Positions 1 to 9,500 of a DNA stretch of 64,000 bases are shown in pieces. Below the pieces are notes generated by a model that saw only the letters and a program-made list of their open reading frames with translations, searched no databases and was not told the origin of the DNA. How positions within the stretch are numbered: position 1 is the first letter of the stretch; each line of letters begins with the position of its first letter. A program made the translations under genes and the position numbers. The DNA comes from Catellatospora sichuanensis (GTDB lineage: Bacteria; Actinomycetota; Actinomycetes; Mycobacteriales; Micromonosporaceae), in contig NZ_VIQO01000001.1 of the NCBI RefSeq assembly GCF_007483665.1, positions 496,001 to 560,000 of the forward strand, given 5' to 3'.

Positions 1-1
1 G

Positions 2-151
2 GCGGCGCTGCTGATGCCGCCGTCGGTGCTGCTGCGCTGGCGCAACGCGGCGTACAGCGGGTTCACCACGCTGTCGGTGCGGATGTCGCGGGTGAGCGAT
101 TTCGGCAAGCGCGTGCTGCGGCCGCTGCGGCCCGGACGGCTGATGCGCTGA
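2..151 (+). CDS. C-terminal fragment of an unknown protein, cut by the window edge
   Basis: The reading frame is open from the first bases to a TGA at 149-151, giving the last 49 residues of a protein. The visible part is basic and has several Leu-Arg and Arg-Pro pairs near its end. Third codon positions are mostly G or C, as in real genes here. A strong terminator hairpin follows 22 bases after the stop. No motif is complete enough to name a family, so no function is offered. Confidence 0.6.
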   Translation, partial: AALLMPPSVLLRWRNAAYSGFTTLSVRMSRVSDFGKRVLRPLRPGRLMR

Positions 152-172
152 CCCGCGCACCAGCACGAACAT

Positions 173-206
173 GGCGAGGGCCGCCCCTTCCGGGGCGGCC
201 CTCGCC
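173..206. terminator. Bidirectional intrinsic terminator between convergent genes
   Basis: A perfect 15-bp stem (173-187 with 192-206) closes on a TTCC loop, followed on the + strand by GTTCGTTTT. It lies between the + strand fragment ending at 151 and the - strand gene ending at 245, so it can end transcription from both sides. Confidence 0.85.
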
Positions 207-244
207 GTTCGTTTTGGCGCCGGCAAGGCACGCCGGCGGTGGGG

Positions 245-646
245 TCAGCGGTCGAAGTCGCCGCGTTCGCGCCAGCGGTTCTCGAGGCGGTCGATGATGC
301 CGCCGGTGCGGCCGCTCCGGCTGCCGCCTCGGGTGCGGCGGGTCGCGGTGCCGCCCACGGAGCGCAGTTCGGCGTTCTGGCTGCGCTTGTGCGCCAGCAT
401 CCAGAACGCCGCCGCGCCGAGCATCAGCACGAAGCCGACGACGCCCAGCCACAGCTTCTCGCTGTCGGCGACGCCGTAGACGACCAGGCCCAGGCCGGCG
501 AGGATGAGCACGGCGGAGATGATGATCCGCCGGCGGGCGTGGAATTTGGGATCGCTGTGGCGGACGGCCGAAGCGAACTTCGGGTCTTCGGACAGCGACC
601 GCTCGATCTGCTCGAACAGCCTCTGCTCGTGCTCGGATAGCGGCAC
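245..646 (-). CDS. DUF3040 family small membrane protein
   Basis: The protein has 133 residues. It starts MPLSEHEQRLFEQIERSL, the typical opening of DUF3040 proteins of actinobacteria. An acidic cytoplasmic helix is followed by a basic patch (HARRR) and two hydrophobic segments at about residues 37-57 and 63-83, then a charged, Gly/Arg/Ser-rich tail. The family is widespread next to cell division and DNA repair genes, but its role is unknown. Here the upstream neighbour is dinB, read in the same direction, with about 125 bases between them. The family call is confident; no function can be read from the sequence. Confidence 0.85.
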   Translation of the reverse strand: MPLSEHEQRLFEQIERSLSEDPKFASAVRHSDPKFHARRRIIISAVLILAGLGLVVYGVADSEKLWLGVVGFVLMLGAAAFWMLAHKRSQNAELRSVGGTATRRTRGGSRSGRTGGIIDRLENRWRERGDFDR

Positions 647-771
647 GGCTCTCCTCCCCGGTCCGCCAGGTCGGCGTTCCCTCTCCAGGGTGCGACAGAG
701 CGCCGATTCCCCAGATGAAGATCGCCAAACCGTGAATACGTGTTGCAGCCGGACGACTGCTACCCGTCAGT

Positions 772-2109
772 CTACGAGGGCGGTGGCGGGTCGGAAAGCG
801 GGACGACCATGCCCGGAGCGGGATTTTGCGGCCGTGACGCCGTCGCACCCGCAGAACGCCGTGTCGTACCGAGAAGACTGGCCGGTCGGACGGCCCCGCG
901 ACCGAACCGGGCGATGACAGCATCGCTCGCCACCTCGGCCTCCCGCCAGCCGTCTTCCTCCTCGCCGAGGGCCAGCTGCCGCACCGCCCCCTCGGCCGCC
1001 AGCAGCCCCTCCAGCCGCACGCCCACCAGCCGGATGCGCTGCTGGGCCCGCACCGCCTCGAACAGCTCCCAGGCGGTGGCGAGGATGTCGTGGGCCACGT
1101 CTGTCGGGCCGGGCAGTGTGCGCGAGCGGGAGATGGTCCGGAAGTCGGCGAACCGCACCTTGATCGACACCGTGCGCCCGGCCTGGCCTGCCGCACGGGC
1201 CCGGCCCGCGACCTTCTGCGCCAGCGCCAGCATCGTCTTGCGCAGCGCCTCCGGGTCGCCCAGGTCGGTGTCGAAGGTCACCTCGGCACCGATCGACTTC
1301 TCCTGGTGCTCGGTGCTGACCTGGCGCGGGTCGCGGCCCCAGGCCAGTTCGTGCAGATGCGCGGCCAGGGACTGCCCCACCGCGGCCCGCAGCAGGCCGG
1401 GCGTGGCGTCCGCGACGTCGGCGACGGTGCGCAGGCCCAGCCGGTGCAGCGCCTCCTCGGTGCGCTCGCCGACGCCCCACAGGACCGACACCGGCAGCGG
1501 GCGCAGGAACTTCAGCGTCTTGTCGGCGGGGATGACCAGCAGGCCGTCCGGCTTGGCCCGGGTGGAGCCGAGTTTGGCCAGGAACTTGTTCGGCGCCACC
1601 CCGATCGAGCAGCTGAGCTGCTGCTCGTCGGCGATGCGCGCGCGGATGAGGCGGGCGATCTCGACCGGCCGGCCGAACAGGCGGCGACTGCCGGACACGT
1701 CGAGGAACGCCTCGTCCACCGACAGCTGCTCGACCAGCGGCGTGATGTCGCGGAACACCGCCATCACGGCGCGGGACGCCTCGGCGTACGCGTTCATGTC
1801 CGGGGAGATGAAGATCGCCTGCGGGCAGCGGTTGCGGGCCACCGCCGTGGGCATCGCGCTGCGCACGCCGTATGCCCGCGCCTCGTAGCTGGCCGAGGAG
1901 ACCACCCCGCGCCCGCCGGTGCCGCCGACCACCACCGGCAGCCCGCGCAGCTCGGGACGCCGACGCACCTCGACCGAGGCGAAGAAGGCGTCCATGTCGA
2001 TGTGCAGGAACGGGCAGCCGGAATCGTCGCCGTCCGGCCCGAAGCCCTTCGGCGCACCACCCCCGGAAGCACGTCCCACGGCCATGACGGTACCGCTGAG
2101 GTGGGACAT
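772..2109 (-). CDS. dinB: DNA polymerase IV (Y-family translesion polymerase)
   Basis: This is a Y-family polymerase that copies past damaged bases. The N-terminal palm motif HIDMDAFFASVE and the second acidic motif LSVDEAFLDV are intact, so all three catalytic acidic residues are present, unlike in ImuB at 10.4 kb. The helix-hairpin-helix thumb region (about LWGVGERTEEALHRLG) and little-finger domain follow. RQLALG near the C-terminus resembles a beta-clamp binding peptide. I chose ATG at 2109 (445 residues); ATG at 2085 is equally possible. The frame also runs open upstream through a long palindrome (2153-2206), and that extension does not look like protein. No LexA-like box was seen upstream, so SOS control is not evident. 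Confidence 0.93.
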   Translation of the reverse strand: MSHLSGTVMAVGRASGGGAPKGFGPDGDDSGCPFLHIDMDAFFASVEVRRRPELRGLPVVVGGTGGRGVVSSASYEARAYGVRSAMPTAVARNRCPQAIFISPDMNAYAEASRAVMAVFRDITPLVEQLSVDEAFLDVSGSRRLFGRPVEIARLIRARIADEQQLSCSIGVAPNKFLAKLGSTRAKPDGLLVIPADKTLKFLRPLPVSVLWGVGERTEEALHRLGLRTVADVADATPGLLRAAVGQSLAAHLHELAWGRDPRQVSTEHQEKSIGAEVTFDTDLGDPEALRKTMLALAQKVAGRARAAGQAGRTVSIKVRFADFRTISRSRTLPGPTDVAHDILATAWELFEAVRAQQRIRLVGVRLEGLLAAEGAVRQLALGEEEDGWREAEVASDAVIARFGRGAVRPASLLGTTRRSAGATASRPQNPAPGMVVPLSDPPPPS

Positions 2110-2152
2110 CCCCGCCGGCACCGCAGCGGGACCGGAGCGGAAGGGTTTACTC

Positions 2153-2206
2153 CGACGGCGTGCTCGAATCGGGACGCTTAAGCGTCCTGATTCGAGCACG
2201 CCGTCG
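2153..2206. repeat. 54-bp near-perfect palindrome
   Basis: Two 27-base arms (2153-2179 and 2180-2206) are complementary except at one position and meet with no spacer. The centre is GACGCTTAAGCGTC. It lies between the end of the phosphatase gene at 2287 and the start of dinB, both read leftwards, so it could end transcription of the former. There is no T-tract. Read outward, both arms spell IRARRR, which suggests an inverted duplication. Confidence 0.85.
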
Positions 2207-2286
2207 CGGACGGTTCGCGCTGGCGCTGGATCGGCACCGGGCCCTCGCCGAGCTGCGGGCGCGGGCGGCCGTCGCTACGGAACGGT

Positions 2287-3432
2287 TCAGGGGCGGTACA
2301 CCAGCAGTGGGATGCGCATTTCGGGTTCGGTGAGGGAGCCGTGCATGGCGATCAGGCGGGCGACCGAGGGCGGGTCGGTGGCCGTGGCCAGGACCGCCCA
2401 GTCGTCGCGGCAGACCACGACCACGTCGCCGAGGCGGGCCGCGTGGCGCTCGCCCATGGGTCCGTACCAGCCCGTGGCGATCGCCTCGTCGCGGGTGCCG
2501 ATCCAGGCCGCGTGCCCGGCCCGCGCCTGCCAGGCGGCGAGCACGTCCGCGGTCGCGCCGGGCGCGGTGTGCAGGTAGCGCACCCGTGGTTCGCCGGTGA
2601 CCACGCGCACCCCCGCTGACAGCGCCGGGTCGGCGTGGGCGTCGATGCGGTGGTCGGCGGGCACGTCGAGCTGACCGTGATCGGCGGTGACCAGCAGCGC
2701 GGCGTCCTCGGGCAGGCCGCCGACGAGCCGGGCCAGCAGGTTGTCCACCTCGGCGGCGGCCGCGGCCCACTCGGCCGAGGTGAGGCCGTGCTCGTGGCCT
2801 GCCTTGTCCAGGTGCGGGTGGTAGCCGTGGACCAGGGCACGCCCCGGGGCCTCCTTCAGCGCCGTGAGCATGCCGGTGGCGAGTTCGTCGACGTCGACCG
2901 CGGGCACGTAACGGGCACCCGCGCTGGTGGCCGTGGTCAGGCCGCTGCCGGCGTACTCGGGGCGGTTCACCACCGTGGTGTCGATCCCGGCGGCAGCCGC
3001 GGCGGCGTACAGCGGCGGCACCGGCACCCACTGCCGCGGTGGCGGATCGTCGGCCCACTGGGTGTGGTTGAGCACCCGGTCGGCTCCCGGCACGATGGTG
3101 TTGAACGCCAGCACACCGTGCGCGCCCGGCAGCGCGCCGGTGGCGAGGCTGACCAGGCTGGTCGGGGTGGTCGACGGGAAACCGCAGGTGGTCGACAGCG
3201 CCAGGCCGAGCTCGCCGCGCAGGGTCGCCGCGAGCACCGGCGCGACCGGGGCCATCGCGGGCAGCTGGTGATGGCCCATCCCGTCGACGAGCAGCACCGC
3301 GATGCGGCGTACACCGTCGAGGCGGGCGGCCAGACCCAGCCGGTCGGGCAGACCCGCCGCGCCGAGCGCGGCCAGCGCGCCGGGCAGCACGTCGGCGAGC
3401 GTGCCCTCGTCGTAGTTCGGTGGGACGAACAC
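2287..3432 (-). CDS. Alkaline phosphatase superfamily protein (type I phosphodiesterase/nucleotide pyrophosphatase)
   Basis: This is a 381-residue metal-dependent hydrolase of the alkaline phosphatase superfamily. Its metal ligands and nucleophile are visible in order: VLLVDGMG (Asp), FPSTTPTSL (the Thr nucleophile motif), HPHLDKAGHEHG (Asp and His) and TADHG (Asp-His). There is no signal peptide, so it is probably cytoplasmic and cleaves phosphodiester or pyrophosphate bonds of a small molecule; the substrate is unknown. GTG at 3432 is chosen because GGGAGG lies 7 bases before it. The methyltransferase gene ends only 17 bases upstream, so the two form an operon. Confidence 0.9.
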   Translation of the reverse strand: MFVPPNYDEGTLADVLPGALAALGAAGLPDRLGLAARLDGVRRIAVLLVDGMGHHQLPAMAPVAPVLAATLRGELGLALSTTCGFPSTTPTSLVSLATGALPGAHGVLAFNTIVPGADRVLNHTQWADDPPPRQWVPVPPLYAAAAAAGIDTTVVNRPEYAGSGLTTATSAGARYVPAVDVDELATGMLTALKEAPGRALVHGYHPHLDKAGHEHGLTSAEWAAAAAEVDNLLARLVGGLPEDAALLVTADHGQLDVPADHRIDAHADPALSAGVRVVTGEPRVRYLHTAPGATADVLAAWQARAGHAAWIGTRDEAIATGWYGPMGERHAARLGDVVVVCRDDWAVLATATDPPSVARLIAMHGSLTEPEMRIPLLVYRP

Positions 3433-3449
3433 GGCGGCCTCCCGGCGGG

Positions 3450-4268
3450 TCAGTGGTCGGCGTGGCCGCGGCGGCGGGCCAGCAGGTGCAGCTGGGTCGC
3501 CACGTCCCGGTACGGCGGCACGGCCGACGCGGCCAGCTCGAAGGCCAGCAGCGCCTCCGGGTCGGCGTCGGCGACGACACCGGGCACCAGGTCGGCGATC
3601 ACACGCACCCCGTGCGCCTGCTCGACGTGCAGCCCGGCCTCGGCCAGCAGCGCCTCCGCGCCGATGAGGTCGAACCGGCGCCGCACCGTGTCCCGCCCGG
3701 TGGCCCTGGCCTGCACCTCTCCGCTGGTGGCTCGTGTCGAAGGCCCGCCCGGACGGCGGGCCTCCGCGGACTCCCCACCAGCGTCCAGCAGCGCGGCCGC
3801 AGCCTGCCACTGCCCGGCGAGCGCGCGGGACAGCACGGCGGCGGCCCGGTTGGCGACCAGGATGCTGGCCGCGCCGCCCGGCCGCAGCGCGTCGTGCAGC
3901 GCCTGCGCGACCGCGTCGGGATCGTCGACGAACTCGAACACGGCATGGCACAGCACCAGGTCGGCCGCGGCCGGCGGAACGAGGTCGCCGAGCGAGTCTG
4001 CGTCGCCCTGCAGCGCGCGCACCCGTTCGGCCACACCCGCGTCGGTGGCCCGGCGCAGCAGTGACGCCAGCGCGTCGGGGCTGGGATCGACGACGGTCAC
4101 GGTGTGCCCGGCCTCGGCCAACGGCACGGCGAACCCGCCCGTGCCTCCGCCGACGTCGACGACACTGAGCGGGCGACCGTCCTGTCCGGCCAGCTCACCG
4201 CGCAGCACCGACCAGATCACGGCGGTACGGGGTCCCGCAATGCGGGCTTGCGCCACAGTTCGCTCCAC
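3450..4268 (-). CDS. SAM-dependent class I methyltransferase
   Basis: The protein has 272 residues with a Rossmann fold. SAM motif I is VVDVGGGTGGFAVPLA at about residues 36-51. Motif II is the Asp of TVTVVDPSP, and a motif III/IV region reads ADLVLCHAVFEFVDDPD. The later LRPGGAASILVANR is the usual post-strand 5 segment of this superfamily. The region around residues 155-185 is an Arg/Gly-rich insertion. The substrate cannot be inferred; relatives act on small molecules, quinones or tRNA. It is the first gene of an apparent two-gene operon with the phosphatase-like protein 17 bases downstream. Confidence 0.88.
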   Translation of the reverse strand: MERTVAQARIAGPRTAVIWSVLRGELAGQDGRPLSVVDVGGGTGGFAVPLAEAGHTVTVVDPSPDALASLLRRATDAGVAERVRALQGDADSLGDLVPPAAADLVLCHAVFEFVDDPDAVAQALHDALRPGGAASILVANRAAAVLSRALAGQWQAAAALLDAGGESAEARRPGGPSTRATSGEVQARATGRDTVRRRFDLIGAEALLAEAGLHVEQAHGVRVIADLVPGVVADADPEALLAFELAASAVPPYRDVATQLHLLARRRGHADH

Positions 4269-4351
4269 GTCGCCGAGCCTAGCGGCCGCCGGTGGGCGGG
4301 CGCCGGGGCACGCCGTCCAGACGGGCCACCGAGCCGAGCCACCGGCGGAGG

Positions 4352-5077
4352 TCAGCTGTCGCCACGTAACCTGCCCTCGACCGGGCCGCGTTCGATCACC
4401 AGCTTCGCACCGAACTGCTCCATCAGCTGGGCCGTCTCCTCGTCGCTGAGGTCGGCGCGCATCTGCACGGCGCAGGCGTATCCGTCGACGGCCAACGAGA
4501 ACTTCAGCGAGGCTGCGGTCGGCAGGAACCTTCGCTCGCTCAGCTCGACGACCACCCGCTCCAGCTCGACCCGCGAGTGCGGGCAGGTCACCAGGCGGTA
4601 GGGCTTGCCCTTCACGTACTTCTTGACGCCTTCGACGACGCCGGGCAGCCCGTTGCCCTCGTGCACGCCGAGCACGACGGTGCCCTTCGCGTCGATCCCG
4701 GTGCCGACGAACGTCTCCCAGTGACCGCGGATGTACTCGTCGAGGCTGGCCGGCTCACCCGCCACCACGACCCGGACCACACTGCCCCGGGGCAGGCTGG
4801 TGCCGCCGGGCGGGTCGGTCACCGCGACGACGCCGCGCTCGAGCAGCAGCCCCGGCTCGTACTTGACCAGGGGCACCAGACCGGCCTTGCCGAACTCCTT
4901 GTCCAGCAGCCCGATGGCGCTGTCCACCACCTGCGGCACCCGGGTCGTGACGACCACGGCGTCGGCCGAGGGCTCCGGCACGTCCGCGGGCGGCTGGTTG
5001 CGCGCGGCGCACCCGGCGACCGCACCGGCGAGCACGAGCGCGGTGACCCGCGCCGGCCAGCTCCGCTGTCCGCTCAT
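4352..5077 (-). CDS. Putative lipoprotein with a PASTA-like domain
   Basis: The protein has 241 residues. It starts with a basic n-region, a hydrophobic stretch and the lipobox VAGC at about residues 19-22, so it should be exported and lipid-anchored. Residues of about 47-105 (from VPQVVDSAIGLLDKEF to RGSVVRVVV) look like one PASTA repeat, the fold used by Stk kinases and penicillin-binding proteins to sense muropeptides. The C-terminal half is unrecognised. ATG at 5077 has AAAGGG seven bases upstream. It is read alone between the protease and methyltransferase genes. The PASTA kinase at 26.7 kb is not adjacent. Function is unknown. Confidence 0.75.
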   Translation of the reverse strand: MSGQRSWPARVTALVLAGAVAGCAARNQPPADVPEPSADAVVVTTRVPQVVDSAIGLLDKEFGKAGLVPLVKYEPGLLLERGVVAVTDPPGGTSLPRGSVVRVVVAGEPASLDEYIRGHWETFVGTGIDAKGTVVLGVHEGNGLPGVVEGVKKYVKGKPYRLVTCPHSRVELERVVVELSERRFLPTAASLKFSLAVDGYACAVQMRADLSDEETAQLMEQFGAKLVIERGPVEGRLRGDS

Positions 5078-5112
5078 GTCCAGCCCTTTCGTACGTGGCG
5101 TGCCGCCCGGCC

Positions 5113-6414
5113 TCAGGAGGTGAGGATGGTGGCGTTGAGGTGGGACTCGATGTTGGTCAGCTGCTCGGCGACGACGCCGCGGCAACCGCTCGTGCAGCCG
5201 ACGATCATCCCCAGGGCGATGGCGTTGCTGGCGCCGGATCTGATGTAGACCGGGCCGCCGGAGTCGCCGGTGCGCACGATGATGTCGCCGTTGCGGCCAC
5301 CCTCCATGAGCCCCCCGGTGCAGCCCTCGGCGTCGCAGATCATGGCGTTCAGGCCGATCACGGTGACGCCGCAGGTGGCCTTGGTGACCATGCCGCTGAG
5401 GCAGACGACGTCGCCGACCAGCGGATTGCGCTTGGCGGTGATGTTGCGCTGGGTCGGACAGCACGGGTCGGTATGGATGACGTTGTCGTAGGTCTCCGCG
5501 GCGGAGCCCACGAACAGCATGTCGTACGCCGGGTAGTCCTTCTTGCGCGAGCCGGTGCCCCAGTACTGCGTCGAGGAGTAGATGTTCTGCCCGTTGCCGA
5601 AGCAGTGCCCGGCGCTGATGCCGCCGCTGTACACCGCGGTGTCGCCGGTGACCGACTTGCGGCGGGCGACGAACGCGGTGGTGCAGGTGTTCGTCGCGCC
5701 GGAGTTGACCCGTACGCCGGCGCCGCCGAAGTGGGCCTCGCCGTCGTTGAGCCGGCCGGTGCGCGCGGCGGTGTCGATGGTGACGTCGGCGACCTCGCCC
5801 AGCGCGTCCCGCAGCGCCTGCGCGGCCGCCGGGTAACGCGGGTCGAAGGTGACCTGGTAGCGGGAGTCCGCGGCGCGCAGGCTGTAGCTGAACGTCGCCC
5901 GCGCGGCGTCGGGATGCCAGGCGCGGCCGGCGAGCAGTTCGTCGGCGGCGGCCAGGCGGTCGGCCGAGAAGCAGCCGACCTTGACGGCCGTCTTGATCCC
6001 GGTCGCGCCGTCGGCGGCCAGCGCCGCCGTGGAGAGGCCGCTGTCGAGGGTGGCCGCCCGGGTGCGCTGCTCCGGGGTCACCACGATGGTCACCGTCTGC
6101 GTGTTGTGGTCGATCGCGGTGCCGATGTATCCGCGCCGCACCTGGTCGGCGATGCGCTCCTTGCCCCCGGTCACGCCGAGGGCCTGCCGCGCGGCCTGCT
6201 GGACGGCATGGTTGGCCTGGCGGGCCGGCTCGGTGTCGAGCCACTGCCCGTAGGCGGGCGCTCGGTCGGCGGTCAGGCTCGCGGCGAGCCCGGCGGGCGG
6301 CGCGGCGACCTTGCAGTCCACGGTGAGCGCCGGCACGGCCTGGGCGGGCAGGGAGGTGACCAGTGTGGCCAGCATCAGGCCGCAACCGGCCACGATCGAC
6401 GACGTTTTCCGCAT
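5113..6414 (-). CDS. Secreted chymotrypsin-like (S1 family) serine protease with propeptide
   Basis: The protein has 433 residues. A signal peptide ends near AQA at residues 24-26. A long pro-region (about 30-225) resembles the streptogrisin-type prosegment, and the protease domain covers about 226-433. The catalytic triad is complete: His270 in SAGHCFG, Asp298 in AYDMLF, and Ser385 in TGDSGGPVY. Numerous Cys residues (for example CC at 318-319) suggest several disulfides, as expected outside the cell. It should be secreted as a zymogen. ATG at 6414 was chosen because the signal peptide begins there; an upstream ATG at 6477 would add a non-signal extension. Substrate specificity was not determined. 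Confidence 0.9.
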   Translation of the reverse strand: MRKTSSIVAGCGLMLATLVTSLPAQAVPALTVDCKVAAPPAGLAASLTADRAPAYGQWLDTEPARQANHAVQQAARQALGVTGGKERIADQVRRGYIGTAIDHNTQTVTIVVTPEQRTRAATLDSGLSTAALAADGATGIKTAVKVGCFSADRLAAADELLAGRAWHPDAARATFSYSLRAADSRYQVTFDPRYPAAAQALRDALGEVADVTIDTAARTGRLNDGEAHFGGAGVRVNSGATNTCTTAFVARRKSVTGDTAVYSGGISAGHCFGNGQNIYSSTQYWGTGSRKKDYPAYDMLFVGSAAETYDNVIHTDPCCPTQRNITAKRNPLVGDVVCLSGMVTKATCGVTVIGLNAMICDAEGCTGGLMEGGRNGDIIVRTGDSGGPVYIRSGASNAIALGMIVGCTSGCRGVVAEQLTNIESHLNATILTS

Positions 6415-6525
6415 CTGGTGTCCGTTCGTCCCAGGGGTGATGGGTCGAGCGAACGCTATCGGCAGATTCTCGTCCACACAAGACGTACGGTCGTCCTTTA
6501 TGGACCACGAGTAATCGGCGCGCTA

Positions 6526-9500
6526 CTAACGGAAATCCCGGGAGGCGACCGGGGTCGCCACGGGCAGCGGCGCAAGGTGATCCGCGACCAGGTTGCGCAC
6601 CCCCGACGCCGACTCCAGCCGCCCCCGGACCAGCAGCGCGGCGCTGCCCCGGGCCACCTGGCGGTGACGCAGCCAAAGACCGGGCGAGCAGACCACGTTG
6701 AGCATCCCGGTCTCGTCCTCCAGGTTGAGGAAGGTCACCCCGCCCGCGGTGGCCGGCCGCTGCCGGTGCGTGACCAGGCCGCCGACCAGCACCCTGGAGC
6801 CGTGCTCGACCCCGGTCAGCCGCGCGATCGGCAGCGCCCCCTGTGCGGTCAGCCGCTCGCGTACCAGCCGGATCGGGTGGTCGTCCGGGGACAGCCCGGT
6901 CGCCCACACGTCGGCCACCAGCTTGTCCACCGCGTCCATGCCGGGCAGGGTCGGCGCGTGCACGCCGACGACCGTGCCGGGCAGCCGGTCCGGGGTGTCG
7001 GTGGCGGCCGCGCCCGCGGCCCACAGCGCCGCCCGCCGGTCCAGGCCGAAACAGGCGAAGGCGTCCGCGGTGGCCAGCGCCTCCAGCTGGGTCGCGGGCA
7101 GGCAGGCCCGCCGGGCCAGATCGCTCATGTCGGCGTACGGGCCGCGCTCGCGCTCCTCGACGATACGTTTCGCGACGTCCTCCCCCAGCGTGCGCACGCT
7201 GTCCAGGCCGAGCCGCACGGCCGGGCCGCCCAGCCCCCACTGCGACGGCTGCTCCCCCGGCACGCTGCCGGAACGATCCCCCGGCGCCCACTCCAGGTTG
7301 GCCTTGACCAGGCTCGCGTTGACGTCTGGGCGGCGCACCTGCACCCCGTGCCGCCGGGCGTCGTCGACCAGCGACTGCGGCGAGTAGAAGCCCATCGGCT
7401 GCGCCCCGAGCAGCGCCGCGCAGAACGCCGCCGGGTGGTATCGCTTGAGCCAGGCGCTGGCGTACACCAGGTAGGCGAAGCTGATCGCGTGGCTCTCCGG
7501 GAAACCGTAGTTGGCGAACGCGGCGAGCTTGGCGAAGATGTCGTCGGCCAGCGCCGCCCCGATCCCGTTGCCGGCCATGCCCTCGTACAGGCGCTCGCGC
7601 AGCCGCTCCATCTTGTCCATGGACCGCTTGGAGCCCATCGCCCGGCGCAGCTGGTCGGCCTCCACCGGGGTGAAGTCGGCGACGTCGATGGCCAGCTGCA
7701 TCATCTGCTCCTGGAACAGCGGCACGCCCAGGGTCCGGGCCAGCGAGTTGTGCATGCGCGGGTGCGGGATGTCCACCGGCTCCAGCCCGTTCTTACGCCG
7801 GATGAACGGGTGCACCGAACCGCCCTGGATCGGGCCGGGCCGGATCAGCGCCACCTCCACCACCAGGTCGTAGAAGCGCTCCGGGCGCAGCCGCGGCAGC
7901 GTCGACATCTGCGCCCGGCTCTCCACCTGGAACACCCCGACGGTGTCGGCGCGGCACAGCATCTCGTACACCTCGGGGTCGTCCGGCTTCAGGTCGCCGA
8001 GGTCCAGCTCCTGGCCGAGGAAGTCGAAGGCGTAGTGCAGCGCCGACAGCATGCCCAGCCCCAGTAGGTCGAACTTGACCAGGTCGACCGCCGCGCAGTC
8101 GTCCTTGTCCCACTGCAGCACGGTGCGGCCGGGCATGCGCGCCCACTCCACCGGGCACACCTCGATCACCGGCCGGTCGCAGATGACCATGCCCCCGGAG
8201 TGGATGCCCAGGTGGCGAGGGGCGTTGAGCAGCTCGTTGGCGTACTCCAGCACGTGCTCCGGAATGCCGTCGACGTCCTTGGCCGACACCCCGTGCCAGC
8301 GGTCGATCTGCTTGCTCCAGGCGTCCTGCTGCCCGGCCGAGAAGCCGAACGCGCGGGCCACGTCACGCACCGCCGAACGCGGCCGGTACGAGATCACGTT
8401 GGCGACCTGTGCGGTGTGCTGCCGGTCGTAGCGCCGGTAGACGTACTGGATGACCTCCTCGCGCCGGTCGGACTCGATGTCCACGTCGATGTCGGGCGGC
8501 CCGTCCCGCTCCGGGGCCAGGAAACGCTCGAACAGCAGCCCGCCCTCGCCGCCGACCGGGTCCACGTTGGTGATCCGCAGCGCGTAGCAGACCGCCGAGT
8601 TCGCCGCCGACCCCCGCCCCTGGCAGTAGATCTTCTCCTCCCGGCAGAACCGGACGATGTCCCACACCACCAGGAAGTAGCCCGGGAACTCCAGCTGCTC
8701 GATCATCTTCAGCTCGTGCTCGATGCGCTCGTACGCCTCCGGGTACGCCGCGGGCGGTCCGTACCGCTGCGCGGCCCCCTCGTAGGTGCGTGCCCGCAGG
8801 AAGGCCACCTCGTCGACGCGGGTGCCGTCCGGCTCGGTGAACGGCGGCAGCTTCGGCGCGACCAGCCGCAGGTCGAACGCCAGTTCCTTGCCCAGCTCCG
8901 CCGCGTACGCCACGGCGCGGTCCGCGCCCGGATACGGCATCGCCGCGAACCGGGCCGCCATCTCCGCACCCGAGCGCAGATGCGCGGTCGCCGCCGCGGG
9001 CAGGTAGCCGTCGATCTGGTCCAGGCTGGTGCGGGCGCGCACCGCCGCGGTCACCGTGGCCAGCCGCCGCCGGGCCGGCGCGTGGTAGTGCACGTTGTTC
9101 GTGGCGAGCACGGGCAGCCCGGCCCGCTGCGCCAGAAACGCCAGGACCTCGTTGCGGTCCCCGTCCGCCGGATCGGCGTGGTCGGTCAGCTCCACCACCA
9201 CGTTCTCCGCGCCGAACAGGTCGGTCAGCCGGGCCAGCTCCCGCGCGGCCGCGTCCACCCCCTCGGTGAGCAGCGCGTGCGGCACCGCGCCCTTACGGCA
9301 TCCGGTCAGGATCACCGCCTGCCCGTTCAGCGTCTCGGCGATCTTCTCCAGTTCGTACTTCGGCCGCCCTTTCTCGCCGCCCAGCAGGTGCGCCTCGGAC
9401 AGGGTGCGGGCCAGGTTCGCGTAGCCCTGCGCCCCCCGGGCCAGCGCCAGCAGGTGGGTGCCCGCCGGGTCCGGCGCTCCGCCGCCGCGCGGCAGACCGG

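Noticed and set aside
772-2109. LexA control of dinB
   Set aside because: No TCGAAC-N4-GTTCGA-like site was seen within 200 bases upstream.
2197-2290. A separate small gene on the + strand
   Set aside because: The frame looks gene-like but has no start and no stop inside the gap, so it is treated as a possible remnant only.
4352-7291. A 979-codon open frame on the - strand covering the lipoprotein, and similar very long frames at 5095-8067 (+) and 43616-47839 (-)
   Set aside because: They run antisense or out of phase over genes with clear motifs. Their translations are Arg/Ala/Gly-rich with no domain. High G+C makes such frames common.
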